Shown here: positions 33,740 through 41,390 of the stretch, in pieces
Numbering within the stretch: position 1 is the first letter of the stretch
Layout: each line of letters begins with the position of its first letter
Assembly: GCF_014647455.2 (NCBI RefSeq)
Contig: NZ_BMPF01000001.1
Coordinates: 434,001 to 498,000, forward strand
Length of the DNA: 64,000 bases
Reading direction: 5' to 3'
Source of the DNA: Halarchaeum grantii
GTDB taxonomy: Archaea > Halobacteriota > Halobacteria > Halobacteriales > Halobacteriaceae
Program-made: the position numbers and the translations under genes
The notes under the pieces: model-generated
Seen by the model: only the letters and a program-made list of their open reading frames with translations
Databases searched by the model: none
Told to the model about the DNA's origin: nothing

Positions 33740-34459
33740 ATGGAAGTACGCGGGGAACGCGAGTGCACGGCCTGCGGGACGGAGTGGTCGTACTACGAGA
33801 CGGGGAGCATCGCCTGCCCGTCGTGCGGGAGCATCAAGAGCGTCGCGACGGAGGCGGAGCGCCGCGAGCAGACCGACCTCGCGCCGACGCTCGAACTGGA
33901 CGACGCCGTCGCGGCCGCCGGCGACGACGACTACCGGACGGCCGCCGAGCGCGCCCGCGAGGCCGCGCGCCGATACACGCACGGTCGGGGGTTCCTCCGG
34001 GGCGGCGACCTCCTCGACCTCGACGACACCGTGCTCGCGGCGTGGGAACTGCGCTACGTCGCCTCGGCGTTCGCGCGCGCCTTCGACCACACCGAGGCGG
34101 AGTCCTTCTACTTCGTCTCGCTGCTGCGCGGCGCCCCCGACGGCGAGCGTCCACCGGCGAGCGAGGTTCCGGAGTCGATGCGCGCCGCGCGCGGGAACGG
34201 CTACGCGGACGCCGTCGCCGACTACCGCGACGACCTCCGACGATACCTCGACGACGGCCCGGAGTGGGAGGGGATAGCGGGACTCCTCGAGTCGCTGGAC
34301 GACCACGTCCGCCGGATGCACGCGCTCGACGGCGAGGTCCCGCCGGCCGAGGCGGACGCGCTCGTCGCGGCGGCGCGCTCTATCGGTCGGTACGCCCGCG
34401 ACGGCGACGCGAGCGCCCGGGAGGACGCCCGCGAGACGCTCGCGGCGCTCGAAAACTGA
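33740..34459 (+). CDS. Haloarchaeal protein with N-terminal zinc ribbon, unknown function
   Basis: 239 residues. N-terminal zinc ribbon of TFIIB type (C9, C12, C26, C29), then an all-helical acidic body (about 55-239). The body has features of helical repeats but no clear family. A GCTTTTTCG box lies 24-30 bases upstream. It stands alone between dhaK and gshA. Confidence 0.75.
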   Translation: MEVRGERECTACGTEWSYYETGSIACPSCGSIKSVATEAERREQTDLAPTLELDDAVAAAGDDDYRTAAERAREAARRYTHGRGFLRGGDLLDLDDTVLAAWELRYVASAFARAFDHTEAESFYFVSLLRGAPDGERPPASEVPESMRAARGNGYADAVADYRDDLRRYLDDGPEWEGIAGLLESLDDHVRRMHALDGEVPPAEADALVAAARSIGRYARDGDASAREDARETLAALEN

Positions 34460-34582
34460 GCGTACGACCCGGTATTCTGGGGTCGGTACCTAGAGTTCAA
34501 GATATTAAATCCGAGATAAGCGAACGTTCGGGCACCGACACCCGACTCCACCTGCCCGCTCTGGAGTCGACAAGCGATAAGT

Positions 34583-34590
34583 TTCTTATA
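34583..34590 (+). promoter_or_regulatory. TATA box upstream of the gshA leader
   Basis: TTCTTATA. A transcript would begin near 34612, only about 14 bases before the small leader frame at 34626. Confidence 0.45.
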
Positions 34591-34625
34591 CCCGCATCGG
34601 CAACGGTCGGATGGTATAACATAAC

Positions 34626-34682
34626 ATGGCACAGGTCGCGTCGCTTCGTCCACCACCCACCGGGTCGCCACGTAGCCAGTGA
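34626..34682 (+). CDS. Possible 18-residue leader peptide of gshA
   Basis: ATG at 34626 opens a frame for MAQVASLRPPPTGSPRSQ, which ends at TGA (34680-34682) overlapping the GTG start of gshA (34679-34681). The promoter position places the leader at the very 5' end of the mRNA. A proline-rich run (RPPPTGSP) could slow ribosomes. No protein evidence exists; it could be a chance frame. Confidence 0.35.
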   Translation: MAQVASLRPPPTGSPRSQ

Positions 34683-35791
34683 CACCGCCAGACACAGAGC
34701 CGATACGTCGGAGCATCGAGGTCGAGTACTGGGTCGTCGACGAGGAGGGCCGACTCGCCGTGCCGGACGGGCTCGCGGACGCCGCGCCCGGCGTCGAGCG
34801 CGAGTTCGTCGAGCCGCTCCTCGAGATAAAGACGACGCCGTGCGAGACGACCGACGAGCTGCGGGCCGAGCTGTACGACCGCGTCGGGAGCGTGCTCCGG
34901 CGCGCCGCCGAGGACGGGAAGAAACTCGTCCCGCTCGCGACACCGATCAGCGACGAGGAAATCGCCGAGCACACGAGCGAGCGGACGCGCGTCCAGAACC
35001 GCGTCGTCGGCGACGACTTCGCGTACGTCCGGCACTGCGCCGGGACGCACGTCCACGTCGAGCAGCTCCCCGAGCGCGCCATCGACCAGTTGAACACCTT
35101 CATCGCGCTCGACCCCGCGCTCGCGCTCTGCAACTCCTCGCCGTACTATCGCGGGCGACGTCTCGCCGCCGGCGCGCGCTCGAAGCTCTATCGGCGTCTC
35201 GCCTACGCCGACGTCCCCCATCAGGGGTGGCTCTGGCCGTACGTCGAGGACCGCGAGGAGTGGGTCCGGCGCCTCGAACGCCGCTACGAGGACTTCGTCC
35301 ACGCCGCCGCCGACGCCGGCGTCGACCGGCGCGTCGTCCAGCGCTGCTTCGAGCCCGAGAGCGTCGTCTGGACGCCCGTTCAACTCCGCGAGGAGTTCGG
35401 CACCGTCGAGTGGCGCTCCCCGGACGCCGCGCTCCCCGCCGACGTCGTCCGCCTCGCCGACCGACTCGCCGAGACGACCGACCGCCTCCGCGACGCCGAC
35501 GTCCGCATCGAGGGCGACGCCGGGCGCGTCGGCGAGGGCGACGTCGTCCTCCCCGAGTTCGACGTCGTGCTCGGCTACGTCGACGCCGCCATCGAGGACG
35601 GCCTCGACTCCACCGCCGTCGAGAGCTACCTCGAGCGGATGGGCTTCGACGTGGACGCCTACGACCCCGTCACCCACCGACTCGAGGACGACGACCCGCT
35701 CGCCCGCGAGGACGCGCGCGCCGTCCGCCTCGAACACGCCGACCGACTCGCCGCCGACGTCCGCGAGCGTGCGGCGGTGGGCGGCGACTGA
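34679..35791 (+). CDS. gshA: Glutamate-cysteine ligase (GshA, GCS2 type)
   Basis: 370 residues. Makes gamma-glutamylcysteine, which haloarchaea use as their main thiol instead of glutathione. GCS2 features: SIEVEYWVVDEEGRLAVPDG with the metal Glu at the N-terminus, ATPIS, GTHVHVEQLPE, the SSPYYRGRRLAAGARSKLY nucleotide/substrate block, and VEWRSPDAALPAD. GTG start at 34679, overlapped by the end of a short leader frame. The end at 35791 is 10 bases before the convergent folD. Confidence 0.9.
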   Translation: MTPPDTEPIRRSIEVEYWVVDEEGRLAVPDGLADAAPGVEREFVEPLLEIKTTPCETTDELRAELYDRVGSVLRRAAEDGKKLVPLATPISDEEIAEHTSERTRVQNRVVGDDFAYVRHCAGTHVHVEQLPERAIDQLNTFIALDPALALCNSSPYYRGRRLAAGARSKLYRRLAYADVPHQGWLWPYVEDREEWVRRLERRYEDFVHAAADAGVDRRVVQRCFEPESVVWTPVQLREEFGTVEWRSPDAALPADVVRLADRLAETTDRLRDADVRIEGDAGRVGEGDVVLPEFDVVLGYVDAAIEDGLDSTAVESYLERMGFDVDAYDPVTHRLEDDDPLAREDARAVRLEHADRLAADVRERAAVGGD

Positions 35792-35800
35792 GCCGCCGGC

Positions 35801-36694
35801 CTACGGGAGCGTGACGTCGACGTCCGCGAGGTCGCCGGCGGCCTTCACGGTGTTGTAGAGGAGCATCGCGCGCGTCATCGGCCCCACACCGCCCGGCGAG
35901 GGCGTGATGACGTCCGCCTTCTCCTTCGCGCTCTCGAAGTCCACGTCGCCGGTGAGCCGGTACCCCTTCTCGGTGTCCGCGTCCACGCGGTTCGTCCCGA
36001 CGTCGACGACCACCGCGCCCTCCTTGAGCATCGAGCCGTCGATGAACTCGGGGACGCCGGCGGCGGCGACGACGACGTCCGCGCGCGTCGTGTGCGCCTC
36101 GAGGTCGTCGGTTCGCGAGTGACAGACCGTCACGGTGGCGTTCCCGCCCTCGTCGCGCTGGAGGAAGAGGTTCGCGAGCGGCTTGCCGACGATGTCCGAG
36201 CGCCCGACGACGACGACGTCCTTCCCCGCCATCTCGACGTCCGCCGACGCGAGGAGCTTCTGGACGCCGTGGGGCGTGCAGGGCTTGAAGCGCGCGTCGC
36301 CCGCGACGAGGCGCCCGACGTTCTCCGGGTGGAAGCCGTCGACGTCCTTCGCCGGGTCGATCCGGCGGAGGACCTCCCGGTCGTCGACGTGGTCCGGGAC
36401 GGGCAGCTGCACGAGGATGCCGTGGACGTCGGGGTCCGCGTTCAGTTCGTCGATGGTCTCGTAGAGCTCCTCGGCGGGCGCGTCGGGGTCGATCTCGACG
36501 TGGATGCCGTTGATGCCGACCTCCTCGCAGTCGCGCTGCTTCATCGAGACGTAGGTGGCCGAGGCGTCGTCGTCGCTCATCAGCACCGTGGCGAGCCCGG
36601 GCTGGACGCCCGCGTCGTTCAGCGTCTCGATCGCGTCCTCGAGGCCGCTCCGGACGTCGGCGGCGACCGCGTTCCCGTCTACGACGTGCGTCAT
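35801..36694 (-). CDS. folD: Methylenetetrahydrofolate dehydrogenase/cyclohydrolase
   Basis: 297 residues. Interconverts methylene- and formyl-tetrahydrofolate with NADP. Catalytic Lys52 in TYVSMKQRD, the VVVGRSDIVGKPLANL block, and TPSPGGVGPMTRAML at the C-terminus. The start at 36694 (MTHVVDGNAVAADV) is family-typical. With glyA about 280 bases upstream on the same strand it provides one-carbon units. Confidence 0.95.
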   Translation of the reverse strand: MTHVVDGNAVAADVRSGLEDAIETLNDAGVQPGLATVLMSDDDASATYVSMKQRDCEEVGINGIHVEIDPDAPAEELYETIDELNADPDVHGILVQLPVPDHVDDREVLRRIDPAKDVDGFHPENVGRLVAGDARFKPCTPHGVQKLLASADVEMAGKDVVVVGRSDIVGKPLANLFLQRDEGGNATVTVCHSRTDDLEAHTTRADVVVAAAGVPEFIDGSMLKEGAVVVDVGTNRVDADTEKGYRLTGDVDFESAKEKADVITPSPGGVGPMTRAMLLYNTVKAAGDLADVDVTLP

Positions 36695-36952
36695 ACCCGT
36701 AGTTCCGCCCCGCCCTCCTTTAACACCACGGATACGTGCCTATATCCGCCGAGATACGGCGATAAGTGTACACGGACGTGGGTTATCGTCTCCGCGAGCG
36801 CGCGTTGGGATACGCCGCTCGGGACGGCGCCGGCGGGGGGCGAGGCCGTCGACGCCGTAGAGGCGGTCGCCGAGCACGCACCCACGCACACCGGTTCGCC
36901 CCCTCGTTGAACGCTCGGGCCGCGCCGGTCGCAGGTTCCCCGCTCGTGTCCC

Positions 36953-36973
36953 CGAGGCTCTGGGGGAGCCTCG
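36953..36973 (-). terminator. Hairpin abutting the glyA stop codon
   Basis: CGAGGCTC (36953-36960) pairs perfectly with GAGCCTCG (36966-36973). Its right arm ends one base before the glyA stop codon complement at 36974, so the mRNA stem begins directly after the stop. Confidence 0.45.
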
Positions 36974-38221
36974 CTACTCGTACAGCGGGTGGTCGTCGCA
37001 GAGTTCCTGCACGTCGGCGGCGACCTCCGCGTAGACCTCCTCGTCGCCGAGGTTGTCGATGACGCGCGCGATGAGGTCGCCGACCTCGCGCATCTCCGCC
37101 TCCTCGAAGCCGCGCGTCGTGAGCGCGGGCGTCCCCGCACGAATGCCCGACGGGTTGAACGCCGAGCGCGTCTCGCCCGGCACCGTGTTGCCGTTCAGGA
37201 CGATGCCGACCTCCTCGAGGGCCTCTTCGGCCTCCCCGCCCGTGACGTCGGGGTGGGACTCGCGGAGGTCCGCGAGCACGAGGTGCGTGTCGGTGCCGCC
37301 CGAAACGAGCGAGAAGCCGTGCTCTTCGAGGGTCTCACCGAGCACTTCCGCGTTCGTCACGACCTGCGCGGCGTACTCCTTGAACTCGGGGTCGAGGGCC
37401 TCACCGAAGCCGACCGCTTTGCCCGCGACGTTGTGCATGAGGGGACCGCCCTGCGCGCCGGGGAAGACGGCGGTGTCGACGGCGTCCGCGTGCTCCTCGT
37501 CGCACATGATGATGCCGCCGCGACCCGCGCGGATCGTCTTGTGCGTCGAGCCGGTGACGAAGTCCGCGACGCCCACGGGCGAGGGGTGCTCGCCGGCGGC
37601 GACGAGCCCCGTGATGTGCGCGATGTCCGCCATGTGGTAGGCGCCCACCGCGTCGGCGGCCTCCTGAATCGCCTCCCAGTCCACCGTTCGCGGATAGGCG
37701 GAGAAGCCGGAGACGATCATGTCCGGCTCGACCTCCTCGGCCTGCCGGGCGAGCGCCTCGTAGTCGAGGCGGCCCGTCTCCGGGTCGACCTCGTAGTGCG
37801 TGACGTCGTAGAGCTTGCCCGCGAAGTTCACCGAGTGGCCGTGCGAGAGGTGGCCGCCGTGCGTCAGGTCCAGCGAGAGGATCTTGTCGCCGGGTTCGAG
37901 CACGGAGAAGTAGACGCCCATGTTCGCGGAGGAGCCGGAGTGGGGCTGGACGTTGACGTGCTCGGCGCCCCAGAGCTCCTTCGCGCGCTCGATGGCGAGT
38001 TCCTCGACGTCGTCCGCGTACTCGCAGCCGCCGTAGTAGCGCTCGCCCGGATAGCCCTCCGCGTACTTGTTCGTCAGCTCCGAGCCCTGCGCCTCGAGCA
38101 CCGCCTCGCTGACGTGGTTCTCGCTCGCGATCATCGCGAGGGTGTCGTTCTGCCGCTCGCGCTCGCCCGTCAGGGCGTCCGCGACGTCCTCGTCTACTGC
38201 CCGAACCCGGTCGTAGCTCAT
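36974..38221 (-). CDS. glyA: Serine hydroxymethyltransferase
   Basis: 415 residues. Serine and THF to glycine and methylene-THF, PLP-dependent. PLP-binding Lys228 in TGSTHKTIRAGRGG. Other family blocks are SENHVSEAV, YAEGYPGERYYGG and GLVAAGEHPSPVG. The start at 38221 (MSYDRVRAVDED) is supported by TTTAAG at 38247-38252, giving a leaderless mRNA. It is divergent from the CHAT-domain gene. folD is downstream on the same strand. Confidence 0.96.
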   Translation of the reverse strand: MSYDRVRAVDEDVADALTGERERQNDTLAMIASENHVSEAVLEAQGSELTNKYAEGYPGERYYGGCEYADDVEELAIERAKELWGAEHVNVQPHSGSSANMGVYFSVLEPGDKILSLDLTHGGHLSHGHSVNFAGKLYDVTHYEVDPETGRLDYEALARQAEEVEPDMIVSGFSAYPRTVDWEAIQEAADAVGAYHMADIAHITGLVAAGEHPSPVGVADFVTGSTHKTIRAGRGGIIMCDEEHADAVDTAVFPGAQGGPLMHNVAGKAVGFGEALDPEFKEYAAQVVTNAEVLGETLEEHGFSLVSGGTDTHLVLADLRESHPDVTGGEAEEALEEVGIVLNGNTVPGETRSAFNPSGIRAGTPALTTRGFEEAEMREVGDLIARVIDNLGDEEVYAEVAADVQELCDDHPLYE

Positions 38222-38246
38222 GTTCGAGAACAGGCCCCGCGTCGGG

Positions 38247-38252
38247 CTTAAA
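38247..38252 (-). promoter_or_regulatory. TATA-like box of glyA
   Basis: TTTAAG on the minus strand, centred 28 bases before the glyA ATG. Confidence 0.5.
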
Positions 38253-38333
38253 CCCACCTGACTCCGGCCGAAACCGCCGTCGGAGCACGGGACTGACACA
38301 CGGCGGCGCCGTCGCGGCGCTCGCCCTCGACAG

Positions 38334-38341
38334 GAATATAT
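38334..38341 (+). promoter_or_regulatory. TATA box of the CHAT-domain gene
   Basis: GAATATAT on the plus strand, about 31 bases before the GTG at 38369. Confidence 0.5.
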
Positions 38342-38368
38342 GGCCCGTGACTGTACCCCACACATCGC

Positions 38369-40423
38369 GTGATCGAGTGCGAAGAGACCGAGGAGGGCGT
38401 GCGCGCGGTCGACGGCGCGAAACGCGACCTGCTGGTGCGCGCCCGCGACTGGCGCCCGGGCGGCCGACGGCACCCGCTCACCCGACCGGCCGACGCGACC
38501 GCCACCGGTCGGACGCGCGCGCTCGTTCTGCCCGCGACCGTCGCCGCCGTCCACGACGAGGCGGCCGGCGAGACCCACGACGTCGACGGCGCGTGCGGCC
38601 GCCTCGAACTCGACGACGGCACGTACGTCCTCGACGTCGACGCCAGCGTCAAGGCGTACGCGCGCTTCGAGGGCCCGGCGACCGTCGTCCGCCACGGCGA
38701 GCGCCACGAGGTCGAAGTCGCGTTCCCCGCCGAGCGCTCGGTGACGCTCGGCTTCCGGAGCTTCGTTCGCTCGCCGAACGAGACGCTCACCGTCCCGGAG
38801 TCGGCGCGCGGCCTCGCGACCGCGCTCACCGCGTTCGGCGCCGCGCACCGGACGACGACGCCCGACCGGACGCTCCGGACGATGCGCCGCCACCCGCCGA
38901 CGCTCGAGTTCGGCGAGACGACGCGCGTCCCCGACGCGCTCGCGGAGCGAATCCCCGAGACCGGCGTCGAGCTCGTCCTCCCGGCAGACTACGAGACGCT
39001 GTTCGTCGCCGCGCCGCTCGCCTTCTACCTCTCCGCGACCGTCCGCATCGAGGACGGCGTCACGCCGCACGTCCGCGCCGACGGCGTCGGCGTGCGCCAC
39101 GACCTCACCGACCCCGAGAGACAGGCCCCGGCGCTCCTCGAGCGGTGCTTCTGGCTGGACGCGCTCGTTCGCGGCGCGGGCCCGCACGCCGTCGACGTCG
39201 CGGAGCGCGACCTCCTCGCCGACATCGGACTCGACGCCGAGCGCGTCTACGACCAATCGGTCGCCGAGCGCCTCCGAACGTATCTCGCCACGCCCTACGA
39301 GCGCATCGCGGCCGACCTCCCGGAGTGGCATCTCGCGATGTACGTCGAGCCGTCCGTCGAGCACGCGCGCTCGCTCCCCTACCTCATCGACCGGCTCGCA
39401 CACGTCTATCCCCCGGAGACGACCGCGCTCGACGGCGAGGAGCTGATGGCGCGCTCGCTCGACGCCTTCTACCGCGCGCAGACCGGCCCCGTCGCGAGCG
39501 TCGACACCGTGAAGCCACGCCTCCGGCGCGGACGCGTGCACGGCTGGCTCGCCGAGGGGACGCCCATCGACGTCTTCAAGGCCCGGCCGGCGGCCTACGA
39601 GAACCGACTCGACTACCTCGACGCCGACGACGATGCGCTCTCCGTCACCGTGGTCTTGAACGACGCGGGGATGGCGGAGGAGCACGCGTGCGTCGCCGAC
39701 CTCTATCGCGAGCGCGCCGCCGACGTCCCGATGGAGGTGACGCTCCGCGAGAACGTGACGCGCGCGGAACTCGCGGCCGTGCTCGCCGAGCCGAACGACT
39801 TCGTCCACTACATCGGCCACTGCGAGGTCGGCGGGTTACGGTGTGCGGACGGCACCCTCTCGGCCTCGGCCGTCGAGGAGTCGAACGCGCAGACGTTCTT
39901 CCTGAACGCGTGTGGCTCCTACCACGAGGGCCTCGAACTCGTGGAGAAGGGGAGTATCGCGGGCGCGGTGACGTTCCGGACGGTGCTCGACGAGCAGGCC
40001 GCGAAGGTGGGGACGGCGTTCGCGCGACTGCTCGTCAACGGATTCAGCATCGAGCGCGCGCTCCGACTCGCGCGCCGCCGCATCCGGATGGGGAAGGATT
40101 ACGCCGTCGTCGGCGACGGCACGCAGGTGCTCACGCAGTCGGACGCCCGCACGCCGGCGACGCTCACCGTCGACCGCGTCGACGCCGAGCGCTTCGCGGT
40201 GACGTACGAGTCGGGGTCGCCGTGGTCGCACGGCGCGACCTACCACGCGCTCGCGGCGGACGACGTCGCGGCGCGCCTCTGCGGGGCGGAGTCGACGGTC
40301 GAGCTCTCGCGGGCGGACGTCTGTTCGCTCCTCGAACACGTCGACGTGCCGACCATCTACGACGGTGCCTTCTACTGGTCGGACGAGGTTCGCTCGATGC
40401 TCAGCGAGGAGCGCCCGGAATAG
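38369..40423 (+). CDS. CHAT-domain (caspase-like) protease, haloarchaeal
   Basis: 684 residues, GTG start. The C-terminal part (about 420-590) is a CHAT domain: FVHYIGHCEVGG with catalytic His484, FFLNACGS with catalytic Cys515, then GSIAGAVTF, DEQAAKVGTAFARLLVNG and SIERALRLARRRI. The N-terminal ~400 residues contain beta-rich segments and Leu-rich helices with no domain I recognise. A further C-terminal ~90 residues follow the protease. No gasdermin, Csx or TPR partner is adjacent; the neighbours are glyA (divergent) and a TbsP-like regulator downstream. Substrate unknown. Confidence 0.85.
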   Translation: MIECEETEEGVRAVDGAKRDLLVRARDWRPGGRRHPLTRPADATATGRTRALVLPATVAAVHDEAAGETHDVDGACGRLELDDGTYVLDVDASVKAYARFEGPATVVRHGERHEVEVAFPAERSVTLGFRSFVRSPNETLTVPESARGLATALTAFGAAHRTTTPDRTLRTMRRHPPTLEFGETTRVPDALAERIPETGVELVLPADYETLFVAAPLAFYLSATVRIEDGVTPHVRADGVGVRHDLTDPERQAPALLERCFWLDALVRGAGPHAVDVAERDLLADIGLDAERVYDQSVAERLRTYLATPYERIAADLPEWHLAMYVEPSVEHARSLPYLIDRLAHVYPPETTALDGEELMARSLDAFYRAQTGPVASVDTVKPRLRRGRVHGWLAEGTPIDVFKARPAAYENRLDYLDADDDALSVTVVLNDAGMAEEHACVADLYRERAADVPMEVTLRENVTRAELAAVLAEPNDFVHYIGHCEVGGLRCADGTLSASAVEESNAQTFFLNACGSYHEGLELVEKGSIAGAVTFRTVLDEQAAKVGTAFARLLVNGFSIERALRLARRRIRMGKDYAVVGDGTQVLTQSDARTPATLTVDRVDAERFAVTYESGSPWSHGATYHALAADDVAARLCGAESTVELSRADVCSLLEHVDVPTIYDGAFYWSDEVRSMLSEERPE

Positions 40424-40493
40424 GTGAGAGACTCCCGTTCCGAGACGATTATCCGACTCCGTCTGCTTTGAGTTCAAACTTTATCTGATAAAA

Positions 40494-40500
40494 TTATATA
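40494..40500 (+). promoter_or_regulatory. TATA box of the TbsP-like gene
   Basis: TTATATA in an AT-rich stretch (40474-40505), 32 bases before the ATG at 40529, giving a leader of only a few bases. Confidence 0.55.
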
Positions 40501-40528
40501 TGTCGAGCAGTCTTAGTCGTACGTACGT

Positions 40529-41347
40529 ATGACAGCGAATCTACTCGGTACCAGCGTCGGGGACATCCTGGGGGAGGTCTTCGACGCCGAGCCCGACGAG
40601 CTCTTCGTGGTCAACCCGTCGGCGGACGCCATCGAGAGCGTCGTCGACGCCGCCACGGAGTTTGACGGTGCGCTCCCGGAGACCCGCCTGCTCGCCGACG
40701 ACCGCCTCCTGAAGGACGTCATGGGCGACTTCCTCGTCGCGAGCAACACCGCCGACCTCATCGAGTCGGGGGCGCTCGCGCTCCGCACGAGCGACGACCT
40801 CTCGCGCTCCTCGCTCCTCGTCACCGACGACCGCGTCGTCGCGCTCGTCACGGCGGGCGAGCAGACCGCCGGCCTCGTCACCGACGACGAGACGTTCGTC
40901 CCCGCCGCCCGCGACGCCGTCGAGGCCGACTGGGCGGCCGCCGAGGAGTACACGCTCCGCACGCCCGCCATCTCGCGCGTCCGGCAGACGCTCGACGACG
41001 AGATCGGCGCCGACGTCGAGGCCGACTTCACGGACGTCCTCGCCTCCCTCGAAACCGCGCGCGGCGACGGGGACGGCCTCGACGAAGTCACCGTGAGCCT
41101 GCTCGTCGCCGCGAAGAACCGCGTCCTCCTCTACGACATCTCGAAGTGGGGCGAGGACGTCGGCATCGCCTCGAAAGCGACGTTCAGCCGCACGAAGACC
41201 AAGCTCGAGGACGTGGGCCTCATCGACACCGAGAAAGTCCCCATCGACGTCGGCCGCCCGCGTCTCCGCCTCAAGCTCGCCGACGACCGCCTCCAGGACG
41301 CCCCGCCGTCCGAGCTCGCGAGCGTCGCGCAGACCGTTCTCAGCTGA
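40529..41347 (+). CDS. tbsP: TbsP-like (DUF5821) transcriptional regulator
   Basis: 272 residues. N-terminal ~180 residues form an alpha/beta domain (MTANLLGTSVGDILGEVFDA, conserved in haloarchaea). The last ~80 form a winged helix (KWGEDVGIASKATFSRTKTKLEDVG... VPIDVGRPRLRL). It resembles TbsP, a haloarchaeal regulator linked to the glycolytic/gluconeogenic regulator TrmB; the name is assigned by resemblance. It follows the CHAT gene on the same strand but has its own promoter. Confidence 0.68.
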   Translation: MTANLLGTSVGDILGEVFDAEPDELFVVNPSADAIESVVDAATEFDGALPETRLLADDRLLKDVMGDFLVASNTADLIESGALALRTSDDLSRSSLLVTDDRVVALVTAGEQTAGLVTDDETFVPAARDAVEADWAAAEEYTLRTPAISRVRQTLDDEIGADVEADFTDVLASLETARGDGDGLDEVTVSLLVAAKNRVLLYDISKWGEDVGIASKATFSRTKTKLEDVGLIDTEKVPIDVGRPRLRLKLADDRLQDAPPSELASVAQTVLS

Positions 41348-41390
41348 GGAATCCGGCCGTTTTTTCACCCGCTCGCACCCAGTGAGTGCC

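Noticed and set aside
36760..36910. Short plus-strand frame ending AEHAPTHTGSPPR between folD and glyA
   Set aside because: Third-position bias is fair but no ATG or GTG start lies close enough in frame, and the frame upstream runs into folD in antisense. The folD promoter occupies the same space.
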